From Epiperipatus broadwayi (lineage: Eukaryota; Onychophora; Udeonychophora; Euonychophora; Peripatidae): 64,000 bases of DNA. The DNA is taken from NCBI GenBank assembly GCA_028023455.1, contig JAQFVV010000030.1:8768876-8832875 (forward strand), in the 5' to 3' direction. How positions within the stretch are numbered: the first letter of the stretch is position 1; the number at the start of each line of letters is the position of its first letter. The translations under genes were made by a program, and so were the position numbers. Positions 24,301 through 35,297 of this stretch are shown here, piece after piece. The notes beneath the pieces were generated by a model, which had not been told where the DNA came from, did no database searches, and saw nothing but the letters and a program-made list of their open reading frames with translations.

Positions 24301-24366
24301 ATTAAAAATATATATATTTTAGTTTATATAAAACAACTATAAAGAGTATACTTTTATTCAACTTAC
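21351..24366. other. AT-rich non-coding DNA (intron) with diverged tandem repeats
   Basis: Around 23040-23600, three diverged units share an A/T core and ATTTCCAA-TGA-AAA words (23040-23190, 23341-23495, 23520-23600). Small ORFs at 21984 and 22437 show no family. Confidence 0.4.
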
Positions 24367-24440
24367 CAACATACAAAATTCAGATTGTCCATCACTTCGT
24401 TTCTTTGAACTTTCTTCAACTTCAATATTTTTAATGGATA
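24367..24440 (-). CDS. Internal exon: start of PX domain of a host gene
   Basis: The 74-nt exon has an acceptor ending TATTTTAG and a donor TTG then GTAAGT, a very good splice site. The open frame reads SIKNIEVEESSKKRSDG then QSEFCML. It takes two bases into a split codon with the exon at 56997-57099 and ends in phase 0, joining directly to VTWSSGETIEIS in the exon at 5517-5588. The product fits beta1 and the start of beta2 of a PX domain. In AT-rich DNA a frame this short could be open by chance; the matching phases and continuous domain are the main support. Confidence 0.68.
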
Positions 24441-25965
24441 CTAAAATATATTATAATTAATATTCATTTATTAAATCAAATTAAACATAAATATATAATA
24501 AAAAATATAGCTCAATTCATATTTGTATATAAACATATATGCACAATGTAAAAAAAAAGCTGAGTACATTCATTACAGTAATTGAAGATGTTTATCCAAA
24601 TATGAAAATTGCTTCATATTAAAACAATATTAAACTCATTTTTTGATTCTAAAAATGCATGCATATATACAAAATTAAATTTAACATTTATGTATACATT
24701 GGATGGATCGAAATAAAATACAATTATATGTGACATTAATGTAAATTGGAAACCAGAGTTTATCTTATAATATTTTTTAAAAATAAAACTAAAACGTTTT
24801 TTTTTATTTTTATAATTTTTAATTATAGATTTTAATTAATTTCACAACACAAAAAATAAAGATAAAAATTGCACAAATTTCTTTCTAGAATTATGAATAT
24901 TATTTCATCGTAAAACGTGTTATTACCTGTCAGTGGTTGTTGAAAGCAAAACTTTTATATGCTCAATTATTATGAAAAACATCATTTTTCAAACTGAATT
25001 TAATATTGGATACATATATGTGAAAACAAAGATGAAGTTTGAAAAACCGTGTGGAATCAAAAACATTCCAATTAGAATTGAAAGGGTTTATGAAAATTAA
25101 TTAATATTTGCAATATAATTTACAATTCAAGAAAGTTTAATCTTTCTTTCAAAAATTGTGACACCACTAGAAAACTAATGCAATGAAATTTAAAGGCAAT
25201 TTATTTAATCTTTAGGCATGCTTTTATTATTTAAGAGGTTCAATACTAATAAACATATTTTTATCTGATAGTAGTTTGAATTTAGATTAAGAAGAGGAAC
25301 AAAAAAATGCGATTAGAATAGCAGAGACAATTGTAAAAAAGTTACGAAATTAAAAAATATCATATGACCTAACTTAAATGCTTTATAGAAGTAATTTTAC
25401 TTTTTCTATTTCAGTGCTTCTATAGCTTAAGTAATCAAAGGATAGTCAATAATGCATTTTCAAATTCATATCAAGAATTATTTTATTCATATCACCAGAC
25501 TAGTTTCTCTATCTTCAGCAGTGGGAATAAAAAAAAATAGTTTGCTACTATAAAGACTATAAGCTGGGTCTATAATCTTTATAAAAATTAAGGACAAAAT
25601 ATATAATTAGTGAACCAGTATAAGAATTCTACAATGAAAGCAAGTTGGCTTTGATTCAAAACATTAGAACTTTTTTAATATCAAACTAATAGCTCGAGTG
25701 TAAAAAAAAACAAAACAGAATTCAAGGTGGCACACTAGATCCAAGAGATCTAGATGTAATAATTAGACTTAGACTTAAGCTGTTCATGAAAGACACAAGC
25801 CAGAAACTTGACATCGATTTGATAAGCATTTCCACCTAATATCTCTGCTGATTATCGAAAATTATAAAAAAAAGCAATAATAGAGAAAAAATAAAAAAGA
25901 GAACACATATTAATCTCTGCTTTAAATTCACTCAATTAACATTCTCAAGGCTGAGGCACCAAGTA
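24441..25965. other. AT-rich non-coding DNA (intron)
   Basis: At 25740-25830 a stretch with CACAAGCCAGAAACTTGAC is a strongly decayed piece of the hammerhead retroelement. Nothing else was recognised. Confidence 0.45.
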
Positions 25966-26142
25966 TTAATTTTTAATTATAGCTAATAAACATCACATGA
26001 TCACCATTTCTTACGCTTGCTTATAACTTATTCAAATAGGCAAAACTCTCTATACATATTGCCACTCAGTGCAAGCCAGAGAAACAATGGATGCCAGAAG
26101 GCTTGTGCATAAAATCCCCATCTAGTGCCTATTCATCCAATA

Positions 26143-26184
26143 TCCCCAGACTAGTTTCTGGCTTGTGGCCTTCATCAGTAGTTC
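26143..26184 (-). ncRNA. Hammerhead ribozyme, complete core
   Basis: On the minus strand the core is CTGATGA; stem II GGC-CACAA-GCC; GAAA; minimal stem III (C-TA-G); cleavage triplet GTC. Stem I is only partly paired (about three pairs), because the 5' strand comes from the junction between the two inverted halves. Confidence 0.75.
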
Positions 26185-26623
26185 GTCTAGGTGCAGCTAA
26201 GGCCACAAGCCAGAAACTAGTCTGGGAATATTGGATGAGTAGGCACTAGATTGGGATTTTATGCACAAGCCTTCTGGCATCCATTGATTACTCTAGCTTG
26301 CAGTGAGTGGCAATATGTATAGTGAGTTTTGCCTGTTTTAATAACAGTTATAAGCAAGCATACAAAATGTGATCATGTGATGTTTATTGGCTTAAAACCA
26401 ATCCTGCCTAATGGAATAGTAGTGGCTATGATTACTGAAGAACCAAAGACACTTCAAAATGTATAGGTACTGAACTGAGTTCAGACCTATATGGCTATAT
26501 AAGCTGATGAGCTTGGATTGAAAAAATGAAGGTGTTTTCAATTTGAGATTCATAGTTTTGTAGTTAAGTAGAGATAAAAGGTGACTGCTGGAGATCTAGG
26601 TGCAGTGCTCTTAAATCCAAGGC

Positions 26624-26665
26624 TTCTCACTGACGAAAACGACAAGCCAGAAACTAATCTGGGGA
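26624..26665 (+). ncRNA. Hammerhead ribozyme, damaged stem II and cleavage site
   Basis: Core CTGACGA and GAAA are present. Stem I TTCTCA/TGGGGA pairs with G-U wobbles. Stem II is broken (AAACGACAAGCCA) and the triplet is ATC. Confidence 0.7.
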
Positions 26666-26789
26666 TATTGGATGAGTAGGCACTAGATGGGGATTTTATG
26701 CACAAGCCTTCTGGCATCCATTTATTACTCTAGCTTGCAGTAAGTGGCAATACGTATAATGAGTTTTGCCTGTTTTAATTTTTAATTAT

Positions 26790-27276
26790 CTTGTGAAAAA
26801 AATTGTCATCTCTATATGCAAGATCATACATTTATTGCATTTAATATTGCATAACACTTATTCCCCACAAAAAGTTGATAATGTGAGACATAAAATATTA
26901 ATACTTTTATTAATCATGCATTAGACTACAAATTATATACTTAATGAATAATATTTCTGTAGTGTAATTTTCATTACACTCTCACATAAAGTAAGGACTA
27001 CTTTCTATCCACTTTTAAACATTGTGGACGAGTGTAATCATAAACATGACCAAAGTCATATAAAAAACATGTATGATCCCTAAGAAGCACATTTTGTGCT
27101 GAACCAGCACTCGTCAGTTGGCCCAGATCACATTCTTTAACACATATGTTTATTATTCCACAACTTTGACAAAAATCACTTAATGGAAGTATATTAATAA
27201 TTTTTATTAGTCATTCATTAGACTAGAGATTATCCATTTAATGCATAATATTTCAGTAGTAAAATTTTCTCCATAC
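26790..27276. other. Non-coding DNA with an 80-bp direct repeat
   Basis: TTAGACTA ... ATAATATTTC words at about 26905-26970 recur at about 27200-27270. Confidence 0.45.
27095..27140 (-). ncRNA. Hammerhead-like remnant, second family
   Basis: On the minus strand CTGACGA is followed by a perfect six-pair stem GTGCTG-GTT-CAGCAC and then AAAA, where GAAA would be expected. An inverted relative is at 27666-27700 (CTGACAA, GTGCTGGTTTAGCAT). Confidence 0.5.
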
Positions 27277-27567
27277 CACCCTAATATCACAGGATCATCA
27301 TTTCTTATGCTTGCTCAAAACTGTTATTAAAACAGGCAAAACTCTCCATACAGTAATGCCACACAGTGCAAAACAGAGTAATCAATGGATGTCAGAAGAC
27401 TTGTGCAGGCTCCTCGCTGATGAAAGCTACAAGCTAGAAACTAGTCTGGGGATATTGGATGAGTAGGCACTAAATAGGGATTCTATATACAAGCCTTCCT
27501 GCATCTATTGATTACAATGAATGGCACTACTGTATGGAGAGTTTTGCCTATTTTAATCACTCTAATA
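27277..27567 (+). mobile_element. Hammerhead retroelement, inverted composite with the best ribozyme
   Basis: An inverted piece (about 27287-27408) meets a plus-strand terminal repeat (27411-27557) ending GCCTATTTTAAT. The flanks CACCCTAATA (27277-27286) and CACTCTAATA (27558-27567) look like a target duplication with one mismatch. The internal core is absent. Confidence 0.72.
27411..27452 (+). ncRNA. Hammerhead ribozyme, all core residues intact
   Basis: Stem I TCCTCG/TGGGGA has six pairs (two G-U). The core CTGATGA is 27417-27423. Stem II AGCT-ACA-AGCT has four pairs. GAAA is at 27437-27440. Stem III is minimal (A-U, C-G, loop TA). The GTC triplet is 27444-27446, with predicted cleavage after 27446. 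This is a type I fold (stem I open). Very short stem III is known for PLE-type hammerheads, which may act as dimers. Confidence 0.85.
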
Positions 27568-27665
27568 CAAGATAGGGCAGAAAGTTTGAAATTATCAATT
27601 AAACTGTAGTATTTTCCTATCTATATATATATTAAACAATGATAAAGATATATGTAAGAGAATAT

Positions 27666-27700
27666 GATATGGGCCAACTGACAAGTGCTGGTTTAGCATT
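27666..27700 (+). repeat. Inverted partner of the 27095-27140 motif
   Basis: It shares GGCCAACTGAC-AGTGCTGGTT in inverted orientation with 27100-27135. It sits exactly where the RTE copy loses its 3' end. Confidence 0.6.
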
Positions 27701-27990
27701 TTTTCAATGAGGTCAGTAACACCTGTTTGTTCTCTTACCAATATATGGCATTTGCAATCTCTTCTTGTTACTCCCAACATGCATCTCTCCATACTTCTTT
27801 GAGTGGTCTGAAGTCTTGGTATTGCCCTTCTATTAAGTGTCCAAGTCTCAGATCCATAAGTAAGAACTGGTAAAACACATTTATTAAGAATCTTCCTTTT
27901 CAACCACATAGGCATATTTCCTTTTAGTATCAAGTTATTTCTACCAAAAGCACTCCAACCAAGTTTAATTATATGATTAATTTCATTCAT
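27690..27990 (-). pseudogene. RTE protein C-terminal region, truncated
   Basis: The frame reads KCVLPVLTYGSETWTLNRR, then RLQTTQRSMERCMLGVTRRD and EQTGVTDLIEK. This is the thumb/C-terminal segment that follows RT in RTE-type LINEs. The last residues of the open frame (beyond about 27690) are unrelated sequence. Confidence 0.8.
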
Positions 27991-28113
27991 TATGTTTCCA
28001 CCTTTATTAATAAACTGACAAAGGATTTGTAACTGTTAACTTCTTCTAACTTGTCATAATAGATCTTTATTTTCATATTTTGAAAAAATCCATAAAACAT
28101 TACTTTAGTCTTT

Positions 28114-28509
28114 TTAACAGTTATCTTTAGTCCTACTTTCATCTGATAACTCTTGCAATGTTTCCTGCAGCTCTAAAGCATTATTTGCCAACACAACTAC
28201 ATCATCTGCAAAATCTAAATGACTTAAATAATCTCCATTTACTTTCATTTCTTTAGCTTCCCATTTTAACCCACAAAATACTTCTTGCTGCACTGCTGTA
28301 AAAAGTTTTGGAGATATGGAATCACTCTGTCTTACACCCTTCTCAATGTTGACTTTCCTAGTATCTTTATGTAATCTAATTGTTGCTGTTGCATTTTTAT
28401 AAATATTCTTTAAAATATGATAATATCCTGGATCTATACCTTGATGATCCAATGTTTTAATTACTGAAGAAATGTTTATAGAATCAAATGATCTACAAAT
28501 CCGAAGCAT
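28114..28509 (-). pseudogene. RTE reverse transcriptase, catalytic part
   Basis: It contains FDSINISSVIKTLDHQGI, RQSDSISPKLF (motif B; the usual Gly after RQ is Ser) and HLDFADDVVVLANN (motif C, FADD). The aspartate motif is kept, but the flanking frames are broken. The copy at 62008-62412 has RQGD, so the Ser is private damage. Confidence 0.85.
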
Positions 28510-28567
28510 AATGGCAACTCATATTCATTTGTCGTTTCTATAACTTCTCTCAATACCTGGATATGAT

Positions 28568-28846
28568 CTACTGTATTAAAATCACTTTTAAATCCAGCTT
28601 GTTCTCTTGGTTGGGGAAACCCAATGTTCTCTGTAGGTGAAGGCTGATAGGTCTGTAATTTCTAATATCATCTTTATCATCTTTTTTAAATATTAATATT
28701 AATACTGCATTCTTCCAATCATCTGGTGCATCTTTATCATTTAGACATTTGGTATATAACTTTGCTAAAAAAATTTCTATTTCTTCACCTGCTACTTTTA
28801 ACATATCAATTGTAATTCCATCATTACCTGGAGTCTTTCCTTTCAT
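28568..28846 (-). pseudogene. RTE reverse transcriptase, N-terminal part
   Basis: It shows KGKTPGNDGITIDMLK, then DDWKNAVLILIFKKDD and IRNYRPISL. These are RT motifs 0-2 of LINEs. A frameshift separates it from the catalytic part. Confidence 0.83.
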
Positions 28847-28966
28847 ATTGCAGATATAAATTCCCTACCAATACCAAAATGTTGTTTTACACTATTGACT
28901 TTTATTCTCTTCTACAATTTACAGTTATACTTTTTTATATCATTTTCAACTCTTTTCTGAATCATT

Positions 28967-29206
28967 TTACAAAATTCGAGATATTCTTTTTAATGCATCA
29001 TTTTTGTATATCTTAATAAATTCTCTAGTCTCAGTAGAAATTTTATTGGTCAATTGCTGCTTTTTTCTATTACCTAGCTTTATTGCAGTTTTTAAAAGTG
29101 TATCAGTTATTTTCATATTAATTTCATTCAAATCTGAATCATGTTTAAAATCTACTAATACTTGAAACTGATTTGTTAGAATGTTTCTGAAGAGTATGAA
29201 TATCAA
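28967..29206 (-). pseudogene. RTE connector region between endonuclease and RT
   Basis: It is recognised by position and by NRKKQQLTNKISTETREFI, which resembles the linker of RTE LINE proteins. Confidence 0.5.
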
Positions 29207-29279
29207 CTGTAAATATTGTTTTTCTTAATAATTTTTGTCTCTCTAGTTTTGTATTAACACATATTTTACATCTTACTAA

Positions 29280-29690
29280 TCAATGATTACTTCCTGTGTT
29301 AAATTTATTAAGAACATTACAATCTTGAAATATGTACTTTCTGTTAGTCAAAATATAATCCAATTCTGCTATACCTTCACTTGGATGCTTCCATGTCCAT
29401 TTCCTTTTAACATTTTTCTCAAAAAAAAAATTCATAATATAAAGTTTTTCTTTTTCTGCAAACACCACAAGTCTATGTTCTCTCTCATTTCTATTACCAT
29501 AACCAAAATTACCTACAGCACTTTCATCTTTTATTTGCTTATTAATTCTAGCATTAAAATTTCCCATAGCAATTTAAAAATGTTGTTTACTCTGATCAAA
29601 AGCCTTTTGTACATCCATATAAAAATCTTCTACTACTAGTTCATCACTATGAGAACTTGTGACATAACTGAAAGGAAACCCTTTGATTCC
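29280..29690 (-). pseudogene. RTE apurinic endonuclease domain, C-terminal half
   Basis: DELVVEDFYMDVQKAFDQSK (29574-29690) and GNFNARIN ... GNFGYGNRNEREHRL ... RKWTWKHPSEG ... LDYILTNRKYIFQD ... NTGSNH (29280-29567) are in the order of APE-type LINE endonucleases. The catalytic Asp of GDFNA is Asn here, and the last His of SDH is preceded by Asn instead of Asp. The domain is therefore inactive. The N-terminal half is missing. Confidence 0.82.
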
Positions 29691-29720
29691 TCTTGGAGGC
29701 CTTAAAGGAACTGAACAGGG

Positions 29721-31600
29721 TAAATTCCTAATGTCCACTTCATATGTTCTTGTTGTTGCAGCTGTTATTACTATGTGATTATTCACATAGTATACGAACA
29801 TGAATGGACTGCTCACCAACACGCATTAGCCAGCATGGTGAGTTTATTGGTTTTTTACCTCTTGAATTTAAGATCAAGAAACACCATGGTCTTTCTTCTC
29901 AGTTGCATGATAAGGCAGAATGAATGTATGTGTAAATGATATTTTCCAATAGATATATACAATCATGACAGACAAAAAAAAAATATAAATATATATCCTT
30001 TATTATTTGAGAAAAAAAAAAGAGAGATCTGAATTATTCTGTTGGTTATTTCAATGATTGCTAACTAAAAATTCTAATTTTTGACAAAGGACCAGACACA
30101 AATAAAAAGAACTCCATAGAATATGGATAAATGCCATCAAAGAATGTCTAGAACTAATTTGCATTCACTCAACCTTCTTGCAAATAATATAAAAAATTAA
30201 GGAGAATTGACAAAGAAAGCACAAAACCCAACTAAGTGCTGACTTCATGATTTCTAATGATGATGAATATTCTAAAAATCAGAAGTATAAATTAAAAATT
30301 AGGTTAAATATGAGAAAATTTGTTTATGACCTTTCAAAAAAAAATAGAGAAGTAATCTTTCTCCTATTTTATGGGGTTTACAATGAAAGAAGACCCATTT
30401 TATCAGATTTGCAAAAAAATAGTAATTTGGAGTAGTGAAAATACAATTTAGAATAAGTCTGAGTTTAGATTAAGTCTAACTAAAATTAAAGCAATAAAAA
30501 TAGATTAAAAAATAGTTTTAAAAATGGTTGATGAATAAGAAATTATAGAACAAGTTTAGGTCTTAAATATATAGGAGATTAATTACCAGATGATAAAAAA
30601 AGATTATTAGGTAAGAATTATAGTGATTAAACAAACTTTTAATAAGACTATATTGTTCTGTGACACTTTCAAATTAGAAATAAAAAACTTATGTACTGCT
30701 TTATTTAGAGTATAGCTTCATAAAAAATAAGATTTAGACAATCAGAAAAAGGGAAAATCAGAGGCTTTACACAAGAAGGAAAGATAAATTAGAAAAGTCA
30801 AGCTAAAGGCATAGAAAAAAAAAAATAGGAAGAGAAATTAGATTAGGGATATATGAGGAAGAAACAATGTGGAATATGTTGATAGGATTGTGGAAGATGA
30901 GAGAAAAATAGGATGAAAAATAAAATGATGGCTCAAGAAGCAAGATAGCTTTGAAATTTTAAAAAGTTGACATAAAAATTTGAAGAATGTGATCTAGGAT
31001 GATGGGAAGTATCTAAAATGCAAAAAAGATAGAAAGTCAATTTACATATGGAAAACTTGTGATCAATAAAAGATATTAACCATATAATATTGGCTAACAT
31101 CCATTTAAGCTAAAAGTGCACTCTTTCTTTGAAAAGATTAATATATAAGAAATAGATTTAATATATTTCATGTGAGTATTGTATTAAGTTTACAAATGAT
31201 TGGATGTCAAAAAGATATAGAACTAATGTAAAATGTTTTTTTTTTTTAAAAAAAAAAAAATAGTAAAAATTAATGTTTATTTTCATAATCTTAAAAAAGT
31301 ATTTAAGCAAAATAAATTATTTTAACAAATTAAAACAAAAAAAAGATAAAGATTAGACAAGAAAAAAGTCTACAAGCAGAAGATAAATTGAAAAATTAAA
31401 CAGGGATTTATCAAAATCACATTAGATACTGTACAATGTATAATTGTATTTATGGCAAAAATAAAAACAAACACCAATAGACATTTTTTTTTAATTGCTT
31501 ACCCTTTTTTCAGATTTTAGAATTTTCTGAAGATATATACAATTTATAAGTGGGAAAAAAGATTGTTACACTTTTAAGTTTAAAAGTAAAATTGCTCTTG
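29721..31600. other. AT-rich non-coding DNA (intron)
   Basis: A 62-codon ORF at 30247-30435 has no recognisable domain. The region 30400-31400 is rather purine-rich. Confidence 0.45.
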
Positions 31601-31611
31601 ATTATCTAGAA

Positions 31612-33660
31612 CAAAGATTGGCAACCTATAACATGCATGCCATACTTAGCACATGAAATGATTATTAATGGCACCCTATTTGAATTGAAATAGTAAAAAA
31701 TATATTTTAATTACGGTGTGCGCATTTTTGCCTTGACCTACATTTTGCATATGCAACTCACATGTAAATGGAAACCATGATTCAGTGCAAGCCATGATCC
31801 GTTAGTTAAACCGAGCTCTTGCTATCATGTAATTACTGTGTGTGATTTCGTCCCGACGTACATTTTGTCCATATGACTCAAATGTGAAAAAAAATCAATG
31901 CAGGCCATGGACGTTAAAATAAACCTCTTATTATTATTAAGCAATGACTTATAAAAGACAAAAGTATGATATTCACTCTTTTCAAGACTTGGACAAATGA
32001 ATATGGATTTCCATCATATTGTAAGTTATGTTGTGAAAATGTGAGTTGTACCTCAGGTGTAGAAAGACATTATCAGACTAAACATCTGTCCACATTTAAA
32101 AACGCTGATGAGAAAAGTGAAGCTATAAATGGGCTATTTCTGCCTTTAAAAAACAAACTAGTTATTTTAGTCAAATAATTGGAACCAAAAAATAAAGTAA
32201 CCGAATGTAGTTATACAATTGCTCATTGTATGACTTTGAAAGCCAAACCTTTCACAAATGGAGAATTCATCAAAGACACATTTTTGAGAAATGCTGAAAT
32301 TTTATTCACTGATCAACCAAATAAATAAACAATACCATTTCAAATTCGGAAAATATCGGCTTCTAGGAGATCAATTCAAAGACAAATAACTGATATGGCT
32401 GAAGATATAATGGCAAAACAAATGACAAGCTGTTGTATTCAGTGTTGCTGTTAATGAAAGCACTGACGTAAATGATGTGGTGCATCTAGCAATAGTTGCA
32501 CAATATTGAGACGATTGTATTTATGAATTGTGTTGCTTGATTCCTCTTATGGCACAACAAAGAGATATGACATTTTCACTACTTTTTCAATTATTTTGAA
32601 AATCACAAAATTAACATAAATAAAATATTTTGTGTTACTACTGATGTCAGCTAGGCAATGATCGGAAAGGAAAAGGGATTTGTTAAAAGTTCTTGAAAAT
32701 TATATTACACACCAAATATTTTTCCACTGCATTATACACCAGGAAAGTTTAGTTGTGAAAATCTCGTCATAGCGCTGAAATTCTGTAATGGACCCTGTCA
32801 TCAAGATAATTAATTTCATAGTTTCTCATTCTTCATTGACACACAGGCAATTTAAATCCCTTTTTCAAAAATGAACAGTGCATATATGGATCTCTCACTA
32901 TACAGCAATGTCCACTGGATTAGTCAAGATAATATCTAGAATAGGTTTGTATCATGTTTGGTAGAAATCAAGATATTTTGTGATGAAAAGAACATGTTCT
33001 GGAAATGAATGACAAAGACTAGTTATGCATACTGATGTTTCTGACATAAAACTCAACACCTGAATGACTTAAACTTGCATTTGCAAGGAAAGTGTCAAAC
33101 AATATTAGAACTTTTTGAATACTATAAAGGATTTGCATCAAAATTAATATATTTTGGCGTGATATTTCCCAAATGTAAATGTACATTCAAATCAATTTAA
33201 TATTAACAAAGACAAACTTCAAAAATAAATTGAAGCTCTCAGACAAAATTTTTTCAATCAATATGAATATTTCCAAACACATGCATGCATATTTTCTTTC
33301 ATCAAAGCTGACTTTTGACATCTCTTTTTGAGTAAATGGACATTGATAGTTTTGAAATAGAACTCATCAAATTAATATCATCAGAATTATGGAAACTAAA
33401 TTTTTAGAATTGTGTAAAACTCTTAAAGGGAACTGCCTGGAAAAGACAGCTGTCATTCTCAAGTGAGAATATCTTTAACTGAAAGATTTAATTCTTTGAA
33501 GAAAATTACATGTGCTCTGCTTTCGGCATTCGGCTCAACTTACCTAAGGTTATTAATAGCTCAGATTAATAATAAAAAATGGAATAATCATTCATATTAG
33601 AACTCTTGATAATTTTTCTTATTTAGATTATGTATTGAAAAAAAACTTGTAATTCATAAT
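31612..33660 (+). mobile_element. Dead hAT transposon with GTF2IRD2-like transposase
   Basis: The left end reads CAAAGATTGGCAACCTATAA, close to many hAT terminal repeats. Inside is a diverged tandem repeat (about 31716-31795 and 31839-31912, both with TACATTTTG and ending GCAAGCCATG or GCAGGCCATG), followed by the transposase remnant at 31949-33600. I could not find the right end. Confidence 0.6.
31949..33600 (+). pseudogene. hAT transposase pseudogene (BED-like N-terminus to C-terminal dimer region)
   Basis: The best open part (31966-32178) reads YCKLCCENVSCTSGVERHYQ then TKHLSTF, a CxxC...H-x4-H finger as in the N-terminus of GTF2IRD2/ZBED-like hAT proteins. Further pieces follow with stops and frameshifts: KPFTNGEFIKD, SASRRSIQRQITDMAEDI, VTTDVS*AMIGKEKGFV (the region around the second catalytic Asp), and SAFGSTYL (about 33519), the hallmark of the hAT C-terminal dimerisation region. 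The order is right and no long frame survives. Confidence 0.75.
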
Positions 33661-35289
33661 TTCTAATACAACTTTTAATAAATGTGTTAAAAATTAAAAT
33701 TTGACAAACGATACTTTTCACATATGATCCTATGTATTTTAAAATATTAAATGACTAATAATATAAGATCTGATTCTAATGAGCTTCAAAAGTATATAAT
33801 CTATAATTTTGAAGCCCATTATAACCAGATCAATTTTGATAATAGATTGGTAGAATCATGTCAGCATGCGGAATAACATTGCAACATAGGTTCAGTATGA
33901 CACCGCTAAAAGATTGCCAAAATCTGATCTAGAATTAATAGTATCCAAAATTGAACTGTTTAATATTTCAAAATATATTTTCAAAGATGATCATTACATT
34001 CAGTAAAATGAGAAAATAACTGCAAGAACTAACATGTGGTTGAAATTAATGCTTACTAAGAAATGATAAAATCATAAAAGAGTGTACATATGAAAACAGA
34101 ACAAGAAAAAAAAACAGCCGAAAAATTTACACATTATTTAATCACTCAAGAGATTATACACTAGTATTTATAGCTGAGCTATAAAAAGTCAGTGGTTTCT
34201 GATGTAAATGTTACACATGAAAAGAGAAAATCATTAAGCATAAAAAGTGAAGAATCGATGACAAAAAGCCTATTACATGATTAGATTAATTACCATTTAT
34301 ACTCTTTCAATCAAAACAAAAACAAAAAAACTTATTAACCAGTTTGCCTTTGCTCCAAAAGTGAACACTGTGATGAGCTTCTAATACTTTGTTATTCACA
34401 TTATGGTATTCTACTGTCACAATCATTATCATGAATAACAGCTACAGAATGTGCAAATATTTCAAAGAATTGATTTCATTTATTTGTGAGGACAGTAATG
34501 TAAAAAGTTCACATAATTCGTCAATCAAATATTGATTAGAGAAACATACAAATTTCTCTTATGGTCAATCATCTTATTTTATTATTAAGCTTCGAGAATA
34601 ATAAATCAAATGTTATATAATTTCATTTCATGTGGAATACAAGATCATGATAAAAAATAGAACTTATGCTATATTAGTAAAAGCATCATAGCTGTTCAGT
34701 TCTGTACAAATAAATACATAAAGCAGTGCACTTTATATATAAAATTAATGAGCATTCATTATTTAATTAAAATAGCATTCAAGTATTTGCTGAAAGACCG
34801 CAAATGGATTTAGCAAATGATTTTTGCAAAAAATTTTGGATAAAAATAAGTTTCAGCAAAATTAAAATTATGAAAGAAATGGAAAGATTCAAGTTTTGAG
34901 GATTTTAATTGGACAGAAAGTCAAAGAGTAGAATAATGCTTAAATATCTAAAAAACTGTTTACTTGCAGACAAACAATAAAGAAAGAAATTAAATGATAT
35001 TTGTATGGCTAACAGTTGTTAAAAATGAAATAAGCTATTTTGCTGAATCTTGAAATTTGTGAACAGACTTGTTAACACCAATAAATTGGATAATTAGAAA
35101 AACAGTCAAATTAAGAGGAAATAAGAATAAGTTTGTGATATCGTATGTCTGATAACAATGATAATAATTGGATGGTATATTCAAGATACTAACAAGTCAA
35201 CAGTTTGTTGATTGAGAAATGACTCTTAGATATGAGGATTAATCTCGAATAACCAATTAAAAGTATCTCCAGCTGCTTTGTAGCATATG
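33661..35289. other. AT-rich non-coding DNA (intron)
   Basis: No identified feature; possibly more of the hAT element. Confidence 0.4.
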
Positions 35290-35297
35290 GCCTAGGC

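Larger units (their letters stand above)
25966..26789 (+). mobile_element. Hammerhead retroelement composite, with 15-bp target duplication
   Basis: TTAATTTTTAATTAT at 25966-25980 and again at 26775-26789 flanks the unit exactly. From left to right: an inverted 5' piece (about 25986-26184, minus strand, with hammerhead), a plus-strand terminal repeat (about 26195-26343, hammerhead head missing), a non-coding core of about 230 bp, and a second plus-strand terminal repeat (hammerhead 26624-26665, ending CCTGTTTTAA). The two GAAAC sites are 437 bases apart. No protein is encoded, so movement would need enzymes from elsewhere, plausibly a PLE. Confidence 0.8.
27690..29720 (-). mobile_element. Degraded RTE-type LINE (endonuclease + RT)
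   Basis: The order on the minus strand is correct for an RTE-clade element: AP endonuclease piece (29574-29690), endonuclease C-terminal half (29280-29567), connector (28967-29206), RT start (28568-28846), RT catalytic part (28114-28509), and C-terminal part (27690-27990). It is broken by many frameshifts and stops. Its 3' end is lost at about 27690, where a hammerhead-like motif begins. Confidence 0.85.

Noticed and set aside
29283-29639. 118-codon plus-strand ORF
   Set aside because: It is antisense to the RTE endonuclease remnant and has no independent support.
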